A stretch of DNA of 64,000 nt from Hyphomonadaceae bacterium JAD_PAG50586_4 (lineage in GTDB: Bacteria > Pseudomonadota > Alphaproteobacteria > Caulobacterales > Aquidulcibacteraceae), in NCBI GenBank assembly GCA_023242925.1, contig CP096134.1:2809501-2873500 (forward strand), written 5' to 3'. The position numbers and the translations under genes were made by a program. Shown one piece after another: positions 28,568-38,452 of this stretch (position 1 is the stretch's first letter; each line of letters opens with the position of its first letter). The notes under the pieces were generated by a model, which was not told where the DNA came from, ran no database searches, and saw nothing but the letters and a program-made list of their open reading frames with translations.

Positions 28568-29056
28568 ATGGAATGGCTCACCGCAACTGAAGTCGCGTTC
28601 GTCGGCCTCGTGCTGTTCGTGATCTTGCTGATCTATCTCAAAGTGCCAGCGATGATCGCGGGCGCGCTGGATAACCAGTCCCAAGCCATCGCCAAGGAAC
28701 TTCACGACGCGCGCAAGCTGCGCGAGGAAGCCGAAGCGTTGCTTGCGGAATACGAAGCCAAGCGTGCGGCGGCCGAAGCCGAAGCCAAGGCGATCGTGGA
28801 AAGCGCCAAGTCGCAAGCCGCTCTGGTGGCGGAAGAAACCCGCGCGTCCATGACGGCCGCGATTAAGCGCCGCGAGCAGCAAGCCGAGGACCGCATCGCT
28901 CAGGCCGAAGCGCGCGCCACCAGCGAAGTCCGCGCCGCAGCCACGGAGGCCGCGATCAATGCCGCCGAAAAACTGATCCGCGAACGCCTCACCGACAAAG
29001 CGCAAAGCGCGCTCGTCGCCGAAGGCGTCGCAGAGCTCGGCCGCAAGTTTGGCTAA
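28568..29056 (+). CDS. atpF: F0F1 ATP synthase subunit b
   Basis: A 162-residue protein: a short N-terminus, one membrane helix (VAFVGLVLFVILLIYLKVPA) and a long Glu/Ala/Lys coiled coil forming the peripheral stalk with b'. It starts 10 bp after the b' gene with AGGAGAG upstream and is the last gene of the operon, followed by a strong terminator. Confidence 0.93.
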   Translation: MEWLTATEVAFVGLVLFVILLIYLKVPAMIAGALDNQSQAIAKELHDARKLREEAEALLAEYEAKRAAAEAEAKAIVESAKSQAALVAEETRASMTAAIKRREQQAEDRIAQAEARATSEVRAAATEAAINAAEKLIRERLTDKAQSALVAEGVAELGRKFG

Positions 29057-29080
29057 GCCAGCGACAAGCTAAAAAGTTCA

Positions 29081-29114
29081 AGGGCGGAGCTTCGCGGCTC
29101 CGCCCTCTTGTTTT
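29081..29114 (+). terminator. Rho-independent terminator of the F0 operon
   Basis: Ten-base arms AGGGCGGAGC and GCTCCGCCCT with a TTCGCG loop, followed by CTTGTTTT. Confidence 0.9.
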
Positions 29115-29184
29115 GCGCATTCAATAAACGCTGCGAACCGCTCGCACGTTTGACATACGAGATCACGCCCCTAATCCCCACGCA

Positions 29185-29355
29185 TTCTTCGGGGAGTAGC
29201 CGGCCGCTGTGAGCGGCGCCCGCCGTCAACATACTTGCCTCTCACAAGGCATGGCGCGGGAGACGGACGACAGTCCGGATTGGCGAGACCGACGATACCG
29301 CCGCAAGCGAGGGCCGCTTTGCGTGCGCGTGTCGTCGTGTCGGTGCAGGCCCCAG
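29185..29355 (+). ncRNA. yybP-ykoY manganese riboswitch
   Basis: The leader of the TMEM165-type transporter contains the landmarks of this riboswitch: CGGGGAGTAGC at about 29190-29200, the CAACATACT stretch near 29229-29237, and a later GGCATGGCGCGGGAGACGG region with another GAGACCGACGAT. The element ends a few bases before the AGGAAG ribosome-binding site at 29354. In other bacteria Mn2+ binding turns on genes for manganese export or TMEM165/MntP proteins. The exact limits are my estimate. Confidence 0.8.
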
Positions 29356-29365
29356 GAAGTCTCAC

Positions 29366-29929
29366 ATGGAAGCACTCTGGATTTCGACCGGGATCGTCGC
29401 GCTCGCCGAGATTGGCGACAAAACCCAATTGCTCGCCATCGTGCTCGCCGCGCGTTTTCGCAAACCGTGGCCAATCATCGCCGGCATCTTCGTCGCCACG
29501 CTGCTGAACCACGCGGCGGCGGCAAGCCTCGGCTACATCGTCTCGCAGTGGCTGAGCGGTGACATCTTCCGCATCGCCGTGGGCGTGAGCTTCATCGTCA
29601 TGGCCGCCTGGGCGCTTATCCCGGACAAGGAAGACGATCGCGCAGAGCAAATGAACGCCGGCGGCATCTTCCTCACTACGCTCGCCGCATTCTTTTTGGT
29701 CGAGATCGGCGACAAGACGCAGATCGCGACCTCACTGCTCGCCGCGCGCTTCCAAGACATCGTGCTGGTCACAATGGGCACCACGCTCGGCATGATGCTC
29801 GCCAACGTCCCAGCTGTGCTCTTGGGCGAAGCCGTCACGAAAATCGTGCCTATGTATTATGTGCGCATATCAGCGGCGTTCGTGTTCGCCGCGATCGGCG
29901 TCTGGGTGATCATCGCGGCGCTTGCTTAA
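29366..29929 (+). CDS. TMEM165/GDT1 (UPF0016) family cation transporter
   Basis: A 187-residue, six-helix membrane protein with the duplicated family motif E-x-GDK: ALAEIGDKTQLLAIVLAARF near residue 14 and FLVEIGDKTQIATSLLAARF near residue 112. Members move Mn2+ or Ca2+ against H+, in bacteria mostly Mn2+ export. The yybP-ykoY riboswitch directly upstream fits a manganese role. A central acidic linker (PDKEDDRAEQMNAG) separates the halves. Confidence 0.92.
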   Translation: MEALWISTGIVALAEIGDKTQLLAIVLAARFRKPWPIIAGIFVATLLNHAAAASLGYIVSQWLSGDIFRIAVGVSFIVMAAWALIPDKEDDRAEQMNAGGIFLTTLAAFFLVEIGDKTQIATSLLAARFQDIVLVTMGTTLGMMLANVPAVLLGEAVTKIVPMYYVRISAAFVFAAIGVWVIIAALA

Positions 29930-29934
29930 CTTTT

Positions 29935-29968
29935 CCCCGTTCACGGGGAGCTGTCGCGCAAGCGACAG
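29935..29968. terminator. Two short hairpins between convergent transporter and gcvPB
   Basis: CCCCGT/ACGGGG (29935-29948), preceded by TTTT, and CTGTCGC/GCGACAG with a GCAA loop (29951-29968). They lie just past the TMEM165 stop. The rest up to 30044 shows no gene. Confidence 0.5.
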
Positions 29969-30044
29969 AAGCGCCAACGCCGCGCTACGGCAAATGGACT
30001 TACCCCGTCCGCTTCACTCCGCCTCCCTCGCGCGCGGGGAGGAT

Positions 30045-31568
30045 TTACTCCGCCGCTTGCTTGGCTGCGCTGTTCGCTTCCGGCTTCCAGCGCAGCTTCG
30101 GTTGCCGCGCCGCGCGCGTGTCATCCAGACGGCGCATCGGCGCGAGCTTCGGCGCTTGCTTGAAGAACTCAACCTCGCCCGCGTTCACGCGCTCCGCCAA
30201 CGCGATCATCACGTCAGCAAAGCGATCAAGTTCGCGCTTCGGCTCGGTCTCGGTCGGCTCGATCAGCATCGCGCCGTGCACGACGAGCGGGAAATAGGTC
30301 GTGAACGGATGATAGCCCTCGTCGAGCAACGCCTTGGCCATATCGATCGTCTCGACGCCTTTTGGCTTGATCGAGCTGTCGTCCAGCAGCACTTCGTGCA
30401 TGCACGGCCGCTCGCCGAACGGCGCGTTGAAATGCGGCTTCAGGCGCGCGAGCAGATAATTCGCATTCAACACCGCGTCTTCCGCGACTTGACGCAGACC
30501 ATCGCTGCCGTGGCTCATCATGTAGGTGAGCGCGCGCGTGAACATGCCCATTTGGCCGTGGAAGGCGCACATACGGCCAAACGCTTGCGTGCCGTCGCTG
30601 TGCTCACGCAGCTCACGCACCTCACCGCGCTTCACGATGTGCGGCACCGGCGCGAACGGGGCGAGCGCAGCAGACAGCACAGTCGGGCCGGCGCCCGGCC
30701 CGCCGCCGCCATGCGGAGTCGAGAACGTCTTGTGCAAATTGATGTGCATCGCATCGACGCCAAGATCGCCCGGGCGCACCTTACCGACGATCGCGTTGTA
30801 ATTGGCGCCGTCGCAATAGAAATAGCCGCCCGCCTCGTGGATCGCATCGGCGATGCGCTTGATCTCCGGCTCGAACAAACCGCACGTATTCGGGTTCGTC
30901 ATCATGATCCCGGCGACGTCCGGCCCAAGCTTGGCCACCACATCATCCAAATGCACGCGCCCATCATCGCGCGCGGGGATTTCATCGACGATGAAACCGG
31001 CCGCCACCGCAGTGGCGGGGTTCGTACCGTGCGCGCTCTCTGGCACCAGCACGCGCTTGCGCGTCTCCGCTTCGCCACGCGCTTCGAGTGCGGCCCTGAT
31101 CGCCAGCATGCCGCAGAATTCGCCATGTGCGCCGGCCTTGGGCGAAAGCGCCACGGCCGGCATGCCGGTCAATTCCATCAGCCAATGCGCCAGCTCGTCC
31201 ATGAGTTCGAGCGCGCCTGGGATGGTGGAAGTCGGTTGCAACGGGTGCAGATCGGCGAAGCCTTCAAAGCGCGCCGCGCGCTCGTTCAAGCGCGGATTGT
31301 GCTTCATCGTGCACGAACCCAGCGGAAAGAGGCCAAGATCGATGGCGTAGTTTTTCTGCGACAGACGCACGAAATGTCGCATCGTCTCGGGCTCCGAGAA
31401 GCCCGGCAGTTCAAGTGCGGCCTTGCGGCCCAAGCCGCCCAGCTTCTCGTACTTGCCGCCCTTCGGCTCAGGCAGATCAACGCCGGTGCTGGTGGCGTGA
31501 CCCGATTCAAAGATCAGCGACTCGGCCTGTTGCAGACCCTTGTTGCCGGATGTGGTTTCGTAGGTCAT
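30045..31568 (-). CDS. gcvPB: Glycine dehydrogenase (decarboxylating), subunit 2
   Basis: A 507-residue protein, the PLP-binding C-terminal half of the P-protein. The PLP lysine motif is in [37 protein letters not shown] and [10 protein letters not shown] are typical. With gcvPA it decarboxylates glycine and passes the aminomethyl group to GcvH. It overlaps gcvPA by 4 bp. The order on the minus strand is gcvT, gcvH, gcvPA, gcvPB. Confidence 0.96.
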   Translation of the reverse strand: MTYETTSGNKGLQQAESLIFESGHATSTGVDLPEPKGGKYEKLGGLGRKAALELPGFSEPETMRHFVRLSQKNYAIDLGLFPLGSCTMKHNPRLNERAARFEGFADLHPLQPTSTIPGALELMDELAHWLMELTGMPAVALSPKAGAHGEFCGMLAIRAALEARGEAETRKRVLVPESAHGTNPATAVAAGFIVDEIPARDDGRVHLDDVVAKLGPDVAGIMMTNPNTCGLFEPEIKRIADAIHEAGGYFYCDGANYNAIVGKVRPGDLGVDAMHINLHKTFSTPHGGGGPGAGPTVLSAALAPFAPVPHIVKRGEVRELREHSDGTQAFGRMCAFHGQMGMFTRALTYMMSHGSDGLRQVAEDAVLNANYLLARLKPHFNAPFGERPCMHEVLLDDSSIKPKGVETIDMAKALLDEGYHPFTTYFPLVVHGAMLIEPTETEPKRELDRFADVMIALAERVNAGEVEFFKQAPKLAPMRRLDDTRAARQPKLRWKPEANSAAKQAAE

Positions 31569-32908
31569 GCGAGCACCTTCTTCAGCGCATCAGCGTAAGT
31601 CGCGATGTCGTCGTGCGTGTTCATTTCCGTCGCGCAGGTGATCATCACGTCATCCATGCCCGCCTTCGGATCGAGACGGCTCATCGCGACGCCAGCGATC
31701 ACGCCCTTCGTCGCTAGCGCATCGACCACGCCTTGCGCGGGCTTCGGCAAGCGCACCGCGATCTCATTGTAGAAGCGCGTCGTCAGCACCTCGACGCCCG
31801 GAACGGCGCCCAAAGCGTACGCCAGCTGCGTCGCCTTCTCGTGATTGAGCGCAGCCAGCTGGCGCAAGCCCTTCTCGCCCAGCAGCGTCATGTGGATCGT
31901 CCATGCGAGCTGGCAGAGGCCCGAATTGGTGCAGATGTTGCTGGTCGCCTTCTCGCGGCGAATGTGCTGCTCGCGCGTCGATAGCGTCAGCACAAAGCCG
32001 CGCTTACCGTCCGCGTCCAACGTTTCGCCGGCCACGCGGCCCGGCATTTGGCGCAGATATTTTTCCTTCACCGTGAAGAGCCCGACATAGGGCCCGCCAA
32101 AGTTCAGCGCATTGCCGATCGATTGACCTTCGCCGCAGACGATATCAGCGCCATACGAACCGCCCGGCTCGATTAGGCCGAACGCGGTGCATTCGGTGAA
32201 CGTCGTCACCATCAGCGCACCCGCGTCGTGCGCGGCTTCCCGGATCTTGGTGAGATCGGTGATCGTGCCGAACACGTTCGGCGATTGCACAATCACGGCG
32301 CCCACGTCAGCGCCCAACTTGCCCGTCACCGCCGCTTCGTCGTCGATCGCCGCCGGCAGCGCCACGATCTCCAGGCCCAGCGCCTCGCAAGCGGTGCGCG
32401 CGGTCTCGATATAGTGCGGATGGACGCCGCCGGAGAAGACGATCTTCTTCCGCTTGGTCACACGCGCCGCCATCATCGCCGCCTCGGCGCACGCGGTTGA
32501 GCCGTCATACATCGAGGCGTTCGACACCTCCATGTCGAGCAAGGTCGCGACTTGGCTTTGGAATTCGTAGAGCGCTTGCAGGGTACCTTGCGCTATTTCC
32601 GGCTGGTACGGCGTGTACGCGGTCAGAAATTCGCTGCGCTGAATGAGGTGATCCACACTCGCTGGCACGTGATGGCGATAGGCGCCTGCGCCAAGAAAGA
32701 ACGCCGTGCGGCCCGCGGGCGTATTTTTCTCCGCCAGGCGCTGCATGTGGCGATGCACTTCGATCTCGCCCTGCGCGCGCGGCAGATCGACCAATTCCTT
32801 CAACAACGCGCCCTCGGGCACATCGACAAAAAGCTCATCGATCGATTTGGCGCCGATGACGCTCAGCATCTGCTGACGGTCAGCGTCGGTGAGTGGGAGG
32901 TAACGCAT
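31565..32908 (-). CDS. gcvPA: Glycine dehydrogenase (decarboxylating), subunit 1
   Basis: A 447-residue protein, the N-terminal half of a split P-protein. It starts [19 protein letters not shown] and contains [19 protein letters not shown] and [20 protein letters not shown], standard for GcvPA. The ATG at 32908 overlaps the end of gcvH. The frame is intact. Confidence 0.96.
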   Translation of the reverse strand: MRYLPLTDADRQQMLSVIGAKSIDELFVDVPEGALLKELVDLPRAQGEIEVHRHMQRLAEKNTPAGRTAFFLGAGAYRHHVPASVDHLIQRSEFLTAYTPYQPEIAQGTLQALYEFQSQVATLLDMEVSNASMYDGSTACAEAAMMAARVTKRKKIVFSGGVHPHYIETARTACEALGLEIVALPAAIDDEAAVTGKLGADVGAVIVQSPNVFGTITDLTKIREAAHDAGALMVTTFTECTAFGLIEPGGSYGADIVCGEGQSIGNALNFGGPYVGLFTVKEKYLRQMPGRVAGETLDADGKRGFVLTLSTREQHIRREKATSNICTNSGLCQLAWTIHMTLLGEKGLRQLAALNHEKATQLAYALGAVPGVEVLTTRFYNEIAVRLPKPAQGVVDALATKGVIAGVAMSRLDPKAGMDDVMITCATEMNTHDDIATYADALKKVLA

Positions 32909-33282
32909 CAGAGCCCCTTCACGTAATCGGCGTAGGCGGCTTCATCCATCAGCGCGTCGAATTCGGCCTTATTGGCGATCTTCAGCTTCACGAACCAGCC
33001 ACCGTCTTGCGGCGCGTCATTGATGATCTGCCAATTCTCGCCCTTGATTTCGGCGTTCGCGTCCACGACCTCACCCGAGATCGGCGCATACACATCCGAC
33101 GCCGTCTTCGCGCTTTCGACCACGGCCATGTCCGCGCCTTGCGCGAAGCTCGCGCCGACTGCCGGCAGCTCGGCGTACACGACATCGCCCAATTGCTCAG
33201 CCGCGTACGTGCTGATGCCTACGGTGGCGACATCGCCTTCGAGGCGGACCCATTCGTGATCTTTGGTGAAGCGTGTGGTCAT
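32908..33282 (-). CDS. gcvH: Glycine cleavage system H protein
   Basis: A 124-residue protein starting [17 protein letters not shown]. The lipoylated lysine lies in [17 protein letters not shown] near residue 60. It carries the aminomethyl arm between P, T and L proteins. The ATG at 33282 is preferred to a longer frame from 33297 because the family starts here. Confidence 0.96.
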   Translation of the reverse strand: MTTRFTKDHEWVRLEGDVATVGISTYAAEQLGDVVYAELPAVGASFAQGADMAVVESAKTASDVYAPISGEVVDANAEIKGENWQIINDAPQDGGWFVKLKIANKAEFDALMDEAAYADYVKGL

Positions 33283-33293
33283 TTGCGGTCCCC

Positions 33294-34456
33294 TCAAGCC
33301 TTCTGCGGGCGGTGATATTTGTGCGGCACGAACGGCAGCGGCACGATGGTCGCTGGGCGCGCTTGGCCACGGATGATGAGATCGATTCCAGCGCCGAGCT
33401 CAGCGAATTCGGTATCGACGTAGCCGATCGAAATCGGTGCATTCAAAACAGGCGAGAAGCCGCCGCTGGTGACAACGCCTACGCGGCGGCCAGCCACCTG
33501 GATTTCCACACCCTCACGCGCCGGCGCGCGATCGTTCGGGCGAATGCCAACACGCTTGCGCTTCGCGCCATTCGCGAGTTCATCACTGATCCGCGCCGCG
33601 CCCGGAAAATCCTTCGCTTCGCGGCGACGCTTCTGGATCGTCCAGGCCAAATCCGCTTCGATCGGCGACGTGGTCGCATCGAGGTCATGCCCATAAAGGC
33701 AGAGCCCGGCTTCCAAGCGCAGCGAATCTCGCGCACCCAAGCCAATCGGCTTCACTTCCGCATGCGCCAGCAGCGCGTTGGCGAGATCGGTCGCGTGCTC
33801 GGCGCGCACCAGAATCTCGTAGCCGTCCTCGCCCGTGTAGCCCGAGCGCGTCACCGTCAGCCGGCCGAACGCATCGTAGCGCTTCACGCTCATAAAGCTC
33901 ATCTCAGCCAAAGCCGGATCGATCACAGCCGCCGCCACCACATGCGCGCTCGGCCCCTGCAGCGCGAGCAGGCAGCGATCATCGGCGCGCACGAGATTGG
34001 CTTCGCCCTTGGTCGCTTCCTCGATCAGCGCCCAATCTTGATGCTTACAGCCGGCATTGACGACGATGTAGAGATCGCCTGCAGCACCCGGCTCCGCCGG
34101 CCGCGCGATCATCAGATCATCCAGCACGCCGCCTTCGGCGTTGGTGATCATCGTGTAGCGAACTTGCCCCGGCTTCAGACCCTGAATGTCGCCCGGCGCC
34201 AGGCGCTCGATCAGCGAGGCAACTTTCTTATGCGCATCGTCGCCCTCAAGCCCATGCCCCTTCGGCAAAGCAAAAAGCTCGGCCCCATATGCGAGACATC
34301 GAACAGGCCCGCATGCCCGCGCGTCCAATTGTGCTCAGCGATCAGGCCCTCGAATTGCAGCGGCATGTCGTAGCCGGCGAAATCGCCGAACTTCGAGGTG
34401 CGCGCGCGCCAAAGCGCGTCGAGCGGCAGCTTCTTCGGTGATCCGGCTTCGGCCAT
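33294..34456 (-). CDS. gcvT: Aminomethyltransferase (glycine cleavage T protein), one frameshift
   Basis: Starts [20 protein letters not shown] and reads to [10 protein letters not shown]; the G-run there (plus-strand C-run 34283-34286) is one base short. The other frame then continues [20 protein letters not shown] and on through the folate-binding core ([30 protein letters not shown]) to a normal end, [12 protein letters not shown]. Corrected length is about 387 residues. The enzyme releases ammonia and makes methylene-tetrahydrofolate. It is the first gene after the tandem glycine riboswitch. The break is probably a sequencing error. Confidence 0.9.
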
Positions 34457-34478
34457 GTGTTTCCCAGGTACGCGTGGC

Positions 34479-34496
34479 GCATGCCTTTCGGCATGC
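34479..34496 (-). promoter_or_regulatory. Hairpin between the glycine riboswitch and gcvT start
   Basis: A perfect seven-pair stem (GCATGCC/GGCATGC) with a GAAA loop on the minus strand, about 22 bases before the gcvT ATG. It lies just after the second aptamer and is a candidate for the expression platform or a spacer protecting the ribosome-binding site. Confidence 0.5.
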
Positions 34497-34499
34497 TAC

Positions 34500-34685
34500 C
34501 CCCGCTGTCCTGGCGCCTGAGAGATTCACCGCATCTGGTTCGCGGCTTACTCCGTCGGCGGCAGCTCTACCCAAAGAGCGGCACTTTCCAGCGTGTTCAT
34601 CCCCCGCGGTCCGGTTCCCTGAGAGTTTCCGGGGCGGTTGCTCCTTCGGGGGCGGCATCTTTGGCCGCGCTCTCCCACGGGGTTC
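34500..34685 (-). ncRNA. Tandem glycine riboswitch upstream of the gcv operon
   Basis: Read on the minus strand, the first aptamer runs from GGGAGAGCGCGGCC through CCCGAAGGAGCAACC to AACTCTCAGGGAACCGGACC. The second holds CCGACGGAGTAAGCCGC and ATCTCTCAGGCGCCAGGACA. These are the two repeating glycine-aptamer signatures (GGAGCAA/GGAGTAA and CTCTCAGG). Glycine binding normally turns on gcv expression. Limits are approximate. Confidence 0.92.
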
Positions 34686-34903
34686 GCTTGTTTGGCCGGC
34701 GCGGGGCGACTCAACGTCGGCCCGATCCGTTAAGCCGGAAACTGGTCGCGCGCCCGGGCGGAGTCAATTGCGGCAAGCGACCGAGTAGCGGGATTCCCAC
34801 TTCGTTCGCGCTGGATCGCGCGCCCGGTGTGCAGCGCCTTATTCACAAGTCCAATCTGGCGGCCTTTTCGCCCCAGAGAGGGGCGACGTTCCAGAGACGT
34901 TCG
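34686..34903. other. Gap upstream of the glycine riboswitch
   Basis: About 220 bp with no gene. It must hold the gcv promoter on the minus strand, which I could not define. A CGCCCC/GGGGCG hairpin at 34869-34885 lies just after the stop of the methyltransferase gene and may help end that transcript. Several GANTC sites are present. Confidence 0.4.
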
Positions 34904-35650
34904 TCAGCCGAACCAGAGCAGCGCTTCACCGCGCAGAACGGCGTCGGCCTCCGGCGTGTATTTGTCATTCGAGGTTTCGCTTGGATGCAGGCTGAGTCCG
35001 CGCAGGATTTGCAGCGGTGCACGCGATCCCTTTCGCGCGCGCACAATCACACGCTTCGCGCTGGCCTGTGCGTTCGGATAAATTGGCAGCACCTCGACGC
35101 CGCCAAGACGGCCGTCGAGCGCCCACAGAATTTCGCCAAGACGATGGGCGCGATGAATGAGCGTCAGCGTCGCCTGCGCGCGCATGCGGTTGGACCAGAC
35201 CTTGACCCAATCCCCAATTGGGCGATCTGCGAGATACGCGGCGCGCTTGGCTTGCGACGGAGCGCGCCCCTCGCCAAGCGTGTCATAAGGCGGATTGAAA
35301 AAGACGTGATCGAACAGGCCGTAATCTGCGCCCGCATCGAGCGCATCGCCTTCGATGATCTGCGTGCGATGCGATGCAGCATTGAGTTCGACATTCTGCC
35401 GCGCCACATCGGCAAAAGCCGTATCGCGCTCAATGCCAACAAACGTGACGTCGCCCTCATGTCGCGCCGCTACCGCCAACAGCGCCGCCCCCACGCCACA
35501 GCACGGCTCAGCAACGCGCGCGCCTTCTGCAATCACACGCGGTAAACTCGCCGCCAACAAAAGCGTATCGACGTTGACGCGGTAACCGCGGGCGGGTTGG
35601 CGTATGCGCACGCGCCCGCCCAAAATCGCGTCTTCCGTCAGTTCCGTCAC
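34904..35650 (-). CDS. tRNA1(Val) adenine-37 N6-methyltransferase-like protein
   Basis: A 248-residue class I methyltransferase. It has GYRVNVDTLLLAAS at the start, AdoMet motif VAEPCCGVGAALLAV near residue 47, and the catalytic FFNPPY typical of N6-adenine and TrmN6/YfiC-type enzymes. The GTG at 35650, with AGGA seven bases upstream, is the likely start. It diverges from the polyprenyl synthase gene, as in Caulobacter relatives. Confidence 0.82.
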   Translation of the reverse strand: MTELTEDAILGGRVRIRQPARGYRVNVDTLLLAASLPRVIAEGARVAEPCCGVGAALLAVAARHEGDVTFVGIERDTAFADVARQNVELNAASHRTQIIEGDALDAGADYGLFDHVFFNPPYDTLGEGRAPSQAKRAAYLADRPIGDWVKVWSNRMRAQATLTLIHRAHRLGEILWALDGRLGGVEVLPIYPNAQASAKRVIVRARKGSRAPLQILRGLSLHPSETSNDKYTPEADAVLRGEALLWFG

Positions 35651-35756
35651 AAGCAAATCCTATGCGACCCTTGGGCGCTGCGACGGGAACCCGGCTTGAC
35701 CGGCGCCCCCGGTCCCACCATCGTCCGGCCACCTTTGAGGTCAAGCGGAGAGGCAA

Positions 35757-36772
35757 TTGGGACCGGCGGTCGGACCTGCCAAACAAGCCGCCGGCGCACC
35801 GCACGCGGTCGACCGGTTGGCCGCGCTTTTGGCCGACGATCTCGCCGCCGTCGATGTGCTCATCCATCAGCATATGGCCAGCCCCGTTGGCGTCATTCCC
35901 AATCTCGCGGCGCACCTAATCGACGCTGGCGGCAAGCGCATACGCCCCCTGATTACGTTGGCCGCAGCGCGTCTTTGGGCGGCGGCGGAGATGGCGCACG
36001 CAAGCTCGCGACCGCGGTTGAGTTCGTCCATTCCGCCACGCTACTGCACGATGACGTCGTCGATCTTTCCAACATGCGGCGCGGCAAGAAAGCCGCGAAC
36101 CTGATCTGGGGAAATTCGGCGAGCGTGCTGGTCGGCGATTTCTTGTTCGCGCGCTCGTTCACCTTGATGGTCGAGACCGGCGACATCCAGGTGCTCGACA
36201 TTCTCTCGCGCGCCGCCTGCGTCATCGCCGAAGGCGAAGTAATGCAGCTCGCCGCCGCCAACGACGCCGAGACCACGCGCGAACGCTACATGGACATCAT
36301 CGCTGCTAAGACCGCGGCGCTCTTCTCCGCCGCAGGCAAAGCTGGCGCGGTTGTCGCCGGTCGTCCCGGTGCGGAAGCGACAGCGCTTGAGACTTACGGC
36401 CGCGAACTTGGCCTCGCCTTCCAGCTGGTCGATGACGCGCTCGATTATGGCGGCCTCTCCGCCACGATGGGCAAGAACGCCGGCGACGATTTCCGCGAAG
36501 GCAAAGTCACGCTGCCGCTCGTGTTCGCACGCGAAGCTGGCGATGAAAGCGAGCGCACGTTCTGGCGCCGCGTCATCAGCGGCGAACGCACCGACGATGA
36601 CTTCCACCGCGCCGTCGCGCTCATCCGCCGTCACGACGGCATCGCGCTTACCCTGCAAGCCGCCCGCGATCACGCCGCCCGCGCCAAGACCGCCCTTGAG
36701 ATATTGCCTGCCAACGCCTACCGCGAAGCGCTTGCCGATCTCCCGGACTTCGTGGTGGAGCGGGCGTACTAA
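35757..36772 (+). CDS. Long-chain polyprenyl diphosphate synthase, one frameshift
   Basis: A TTG at 35757 with GGAGAGG upstream begins MGPAVGPAKQAAGAPHAVDR. The family sequence runs through AHLIDAGGKRIRPLITLAAA to LW, where a G-run (35977-35979) is one base short, and then resumes as GDGARKLATAVEFVHSATLL. The two Asp-rich motifs are HDDVVDLSNMRRGK and LVDDALDYGG. The corrected length of about 338 residues fits octaprenyl/decaprenyl (ubiquinone side chain) synthases of the IspB type; the chain length cannot be told by eye. It probably is intact in the cell. Confidence 0.88.
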
Positions 36773-36969
36773 CTCCTCCCCGCAAGCGGGCAGAGGCGGG
36801 AGTGGGGATAGCTCCGAATTATGGGGATCGAGCGCTGCCCTATCCCACACCTCGGACCGCCGGCTTGCAGCCGACATCTTCAATCCAAACTCAAATGTGT
36901 GAAGCCGAGCTTCACGCCGCCAAATGTGCGCGCGGTGATGCGGGCGAGGACGCCGGCATCGCGTTATCC

Positions 36970-37692
36970 CTACCGTTTGCCCTTCGAAAAATCTCTCAGC
37001 GCATCCTTGCCGATCCAGCGCGCCGTTGAATCCTCGGACGTCGCCAATGCCGCCGCGAGTTGGCGCGCAGCCGTGCGTAACTTTGGACTCTTCTTGCCGC
37101 CGATCGCACGCAGCGCCCAGCTCACGCCCTTCTTCACGAAATTGCGCTCGTCAGTCGCGGCGCGCTTCATCAGCGCCATACGCTTCAGATAGTCGGTATC
37201 GGTCCCATGCCCGTGCAGCGCCGCGCACGCCAACAAGGCAAACGCGGCGCGTTTCACATATTCGTCCTTGGACTTCGCCCATTTGTCGATCTGCGCGAAT
37301 GCGTGCGGCGTGCGATCGAACAATGTGAAGCATGCGGTGTCGACCAAACCCCAATTGTCGAAAGCCTTAGCCCAGCGATCCATTTGCGCGGGCGTGACCA
37401 GCGCTGGATCATCCACCATCGTCGCCAGCATGCGCGCATCGTGCAGACCGGAACGCCAAAGCGCGTCGGCCAACCTGTGATCCTTGCCGATGCGCTTGGC
37501 CATCGCGCGGAGCGTCACGACCCTAACGCCACAGACCGGCGCCTTGGTCACAATGCCGTAGCGCGCGGCCATATCGGTCTTGTATTGCGGCGAACCGCTC
37601 GCCTTCAGCTCGCGCAGGACTTCTCCCACGCTCGGCGGCGCGGTCTTCGCCACAGCCTCCTTCGCAGGCGTCCTTTTCGCCTTCGCGGCCAT
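36970..37692 (-). CDS. AlkD-like DNA alkylation repair protein
   Basis: A 240-residue helical-repeat protein. YGIVTKAPVCGVRVVTLRAM matches the AlkD/AlkC HEAT-like scaffold, with DNWGLVDTACFTLF and KSKDEYVKRAAFALLACAAL in the middle, and a Lys-rich N-terminal extension (MAAKAKRTPAKEAVAKTAPP). AlkD enzymes remove bulky or positively charged alkylated bases. It follows the DUF1801 gene with 10 bp between. About 200 bp downstream, up to 36773, hold no gene that I can see. Confidence 0.8.
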   Translation of the reverse strand: MAAKAKRTPAKEAVAKTAPPSVGEVLRELKASGSPQYKTDMAARYGIVTKAPVCGVRVVTLRAMAKRIGKDHRLADALWRSGLHDARMLATMVDDPALVTPAQMDRWAKAFDNWGLVDTACFTLFDRTPHAFAQIDKWAKSKDEYVKRAAFALLACAALHGHGTDTDYLKRMALMKRAATDERNFVKKGVSWALRAIGGKKSPKLRTAARQLAAALATSEDSTARWIGKDALRDFSKGKR

Positions 37693-37702
37693 CAGACGTA
37701 TT

Positions 37703-38452
37703 TCACCCAAGCCCGCACAATCGCTTCCAGTGCTTTTTGTTGGCCGTCAGCGTGCGCCCTGCGCCCAAGCTCGCCATCACCCGATCCTTGCCGAGCCATT
37801 CAAGCAAGCCGTTTGGATCGGCCACTTTAAAGGCCTTCAGATCGGGCCGCGTCTTGGCGCCTAAATGCAAAACCACCTGGACCTGATCTTTCGCGCGCAA
37901 ATTGATCGTGGCGAAGAAGTTCCTCTCGGTGCGAAAGCTCGGCGCATTCCACTTCACCCCTTCGCTCACGCCTGGCGACGCGCCCAGAATGGCTCGACGC
38001 ACCAGTTCGATGTCTTTCTTCAACGGATGTTCCAAATCCGCCATCAGCGCATCGACGTCGTCCACTTTCCTTCTGATCGTCTTCTGTCCGACCTTCTTCG
38101 GCCTTGCACCCGCTTCAATCTCGGCCAAGCGCGCCTTCACCAGTTTCTTGATCAAGGTCGCCGGCGGCGGTTTGTCGATCGGAAAACGAAAGCCGCCCTT
38201 GCTGACTTCATAGCCCTCAAGTTCATCCGCCAGCAGCGCTGTCACCGCGCCACTCATTGGGAAATACGAACAATGGGCGGCACTCGCCGAATAGCCCGCA
38301 ATTGGCTTGCCCTGGATAAAGGCGGGCATGCCGTAGCTTATGCCCTCCTGCGCCTGTGGCGCTGCGGCGCGGATCGCCTTCCTGATCTTCTCCAGCGTCG
38401 CGCGTTTGTCGGCGCTGAGTTTTGCCAGATAGGAATCCACCTCGCTCGCCAT
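37703..38452 (-). CDS. Protein with two DUF1801 domains
   Basis: A 249-residue protein. Residues 1-115 look like a complete DUF1801 domain (SYLAKLSADKRATLEKIRKA, GISYGMPAFIQGKPIAGYSA, FPMSGAV). Residues about 130-245 look like a second one (DIELVRRAILGASPGVSEGV, WNAPSFRTERNFFATINLR). The fold is YdhG-like; the function is unknown. It lies in a tight ArsR-SRPBCC-DUF1801-AlkD series on one strand, and its start follows the SRPBCC stop directly. Confidence 0.75.
   Translation of the reverse strand: MASEVDSYLAKLSADKRATLEKIRKAIRAAAPQAQEGISYGMPAFIQGKPIAGYSASAAHCSYFPMSGAVTALLADELEGYEVSKGGFRFPIDKPPPATLIKKLVKARLAEIEAGARPKKVGQKTIRRKVDDVDALMADLEHPLKKDIELVRRAILGASPGVSEGVKWNAPSFRTERNFFATINLRAKDQVQVVLHLGAKTRPDLKAFKVADPNGLLEWLGKDRVMASLGAGRTLTANKKHWKRLCGLG

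Noticed and set aside
29922..31598. A 558-codon plus-strand open frame opposite gcvPB
   Set aside because: No family-like sequence; gcvPB on the other strand is unmistakable.
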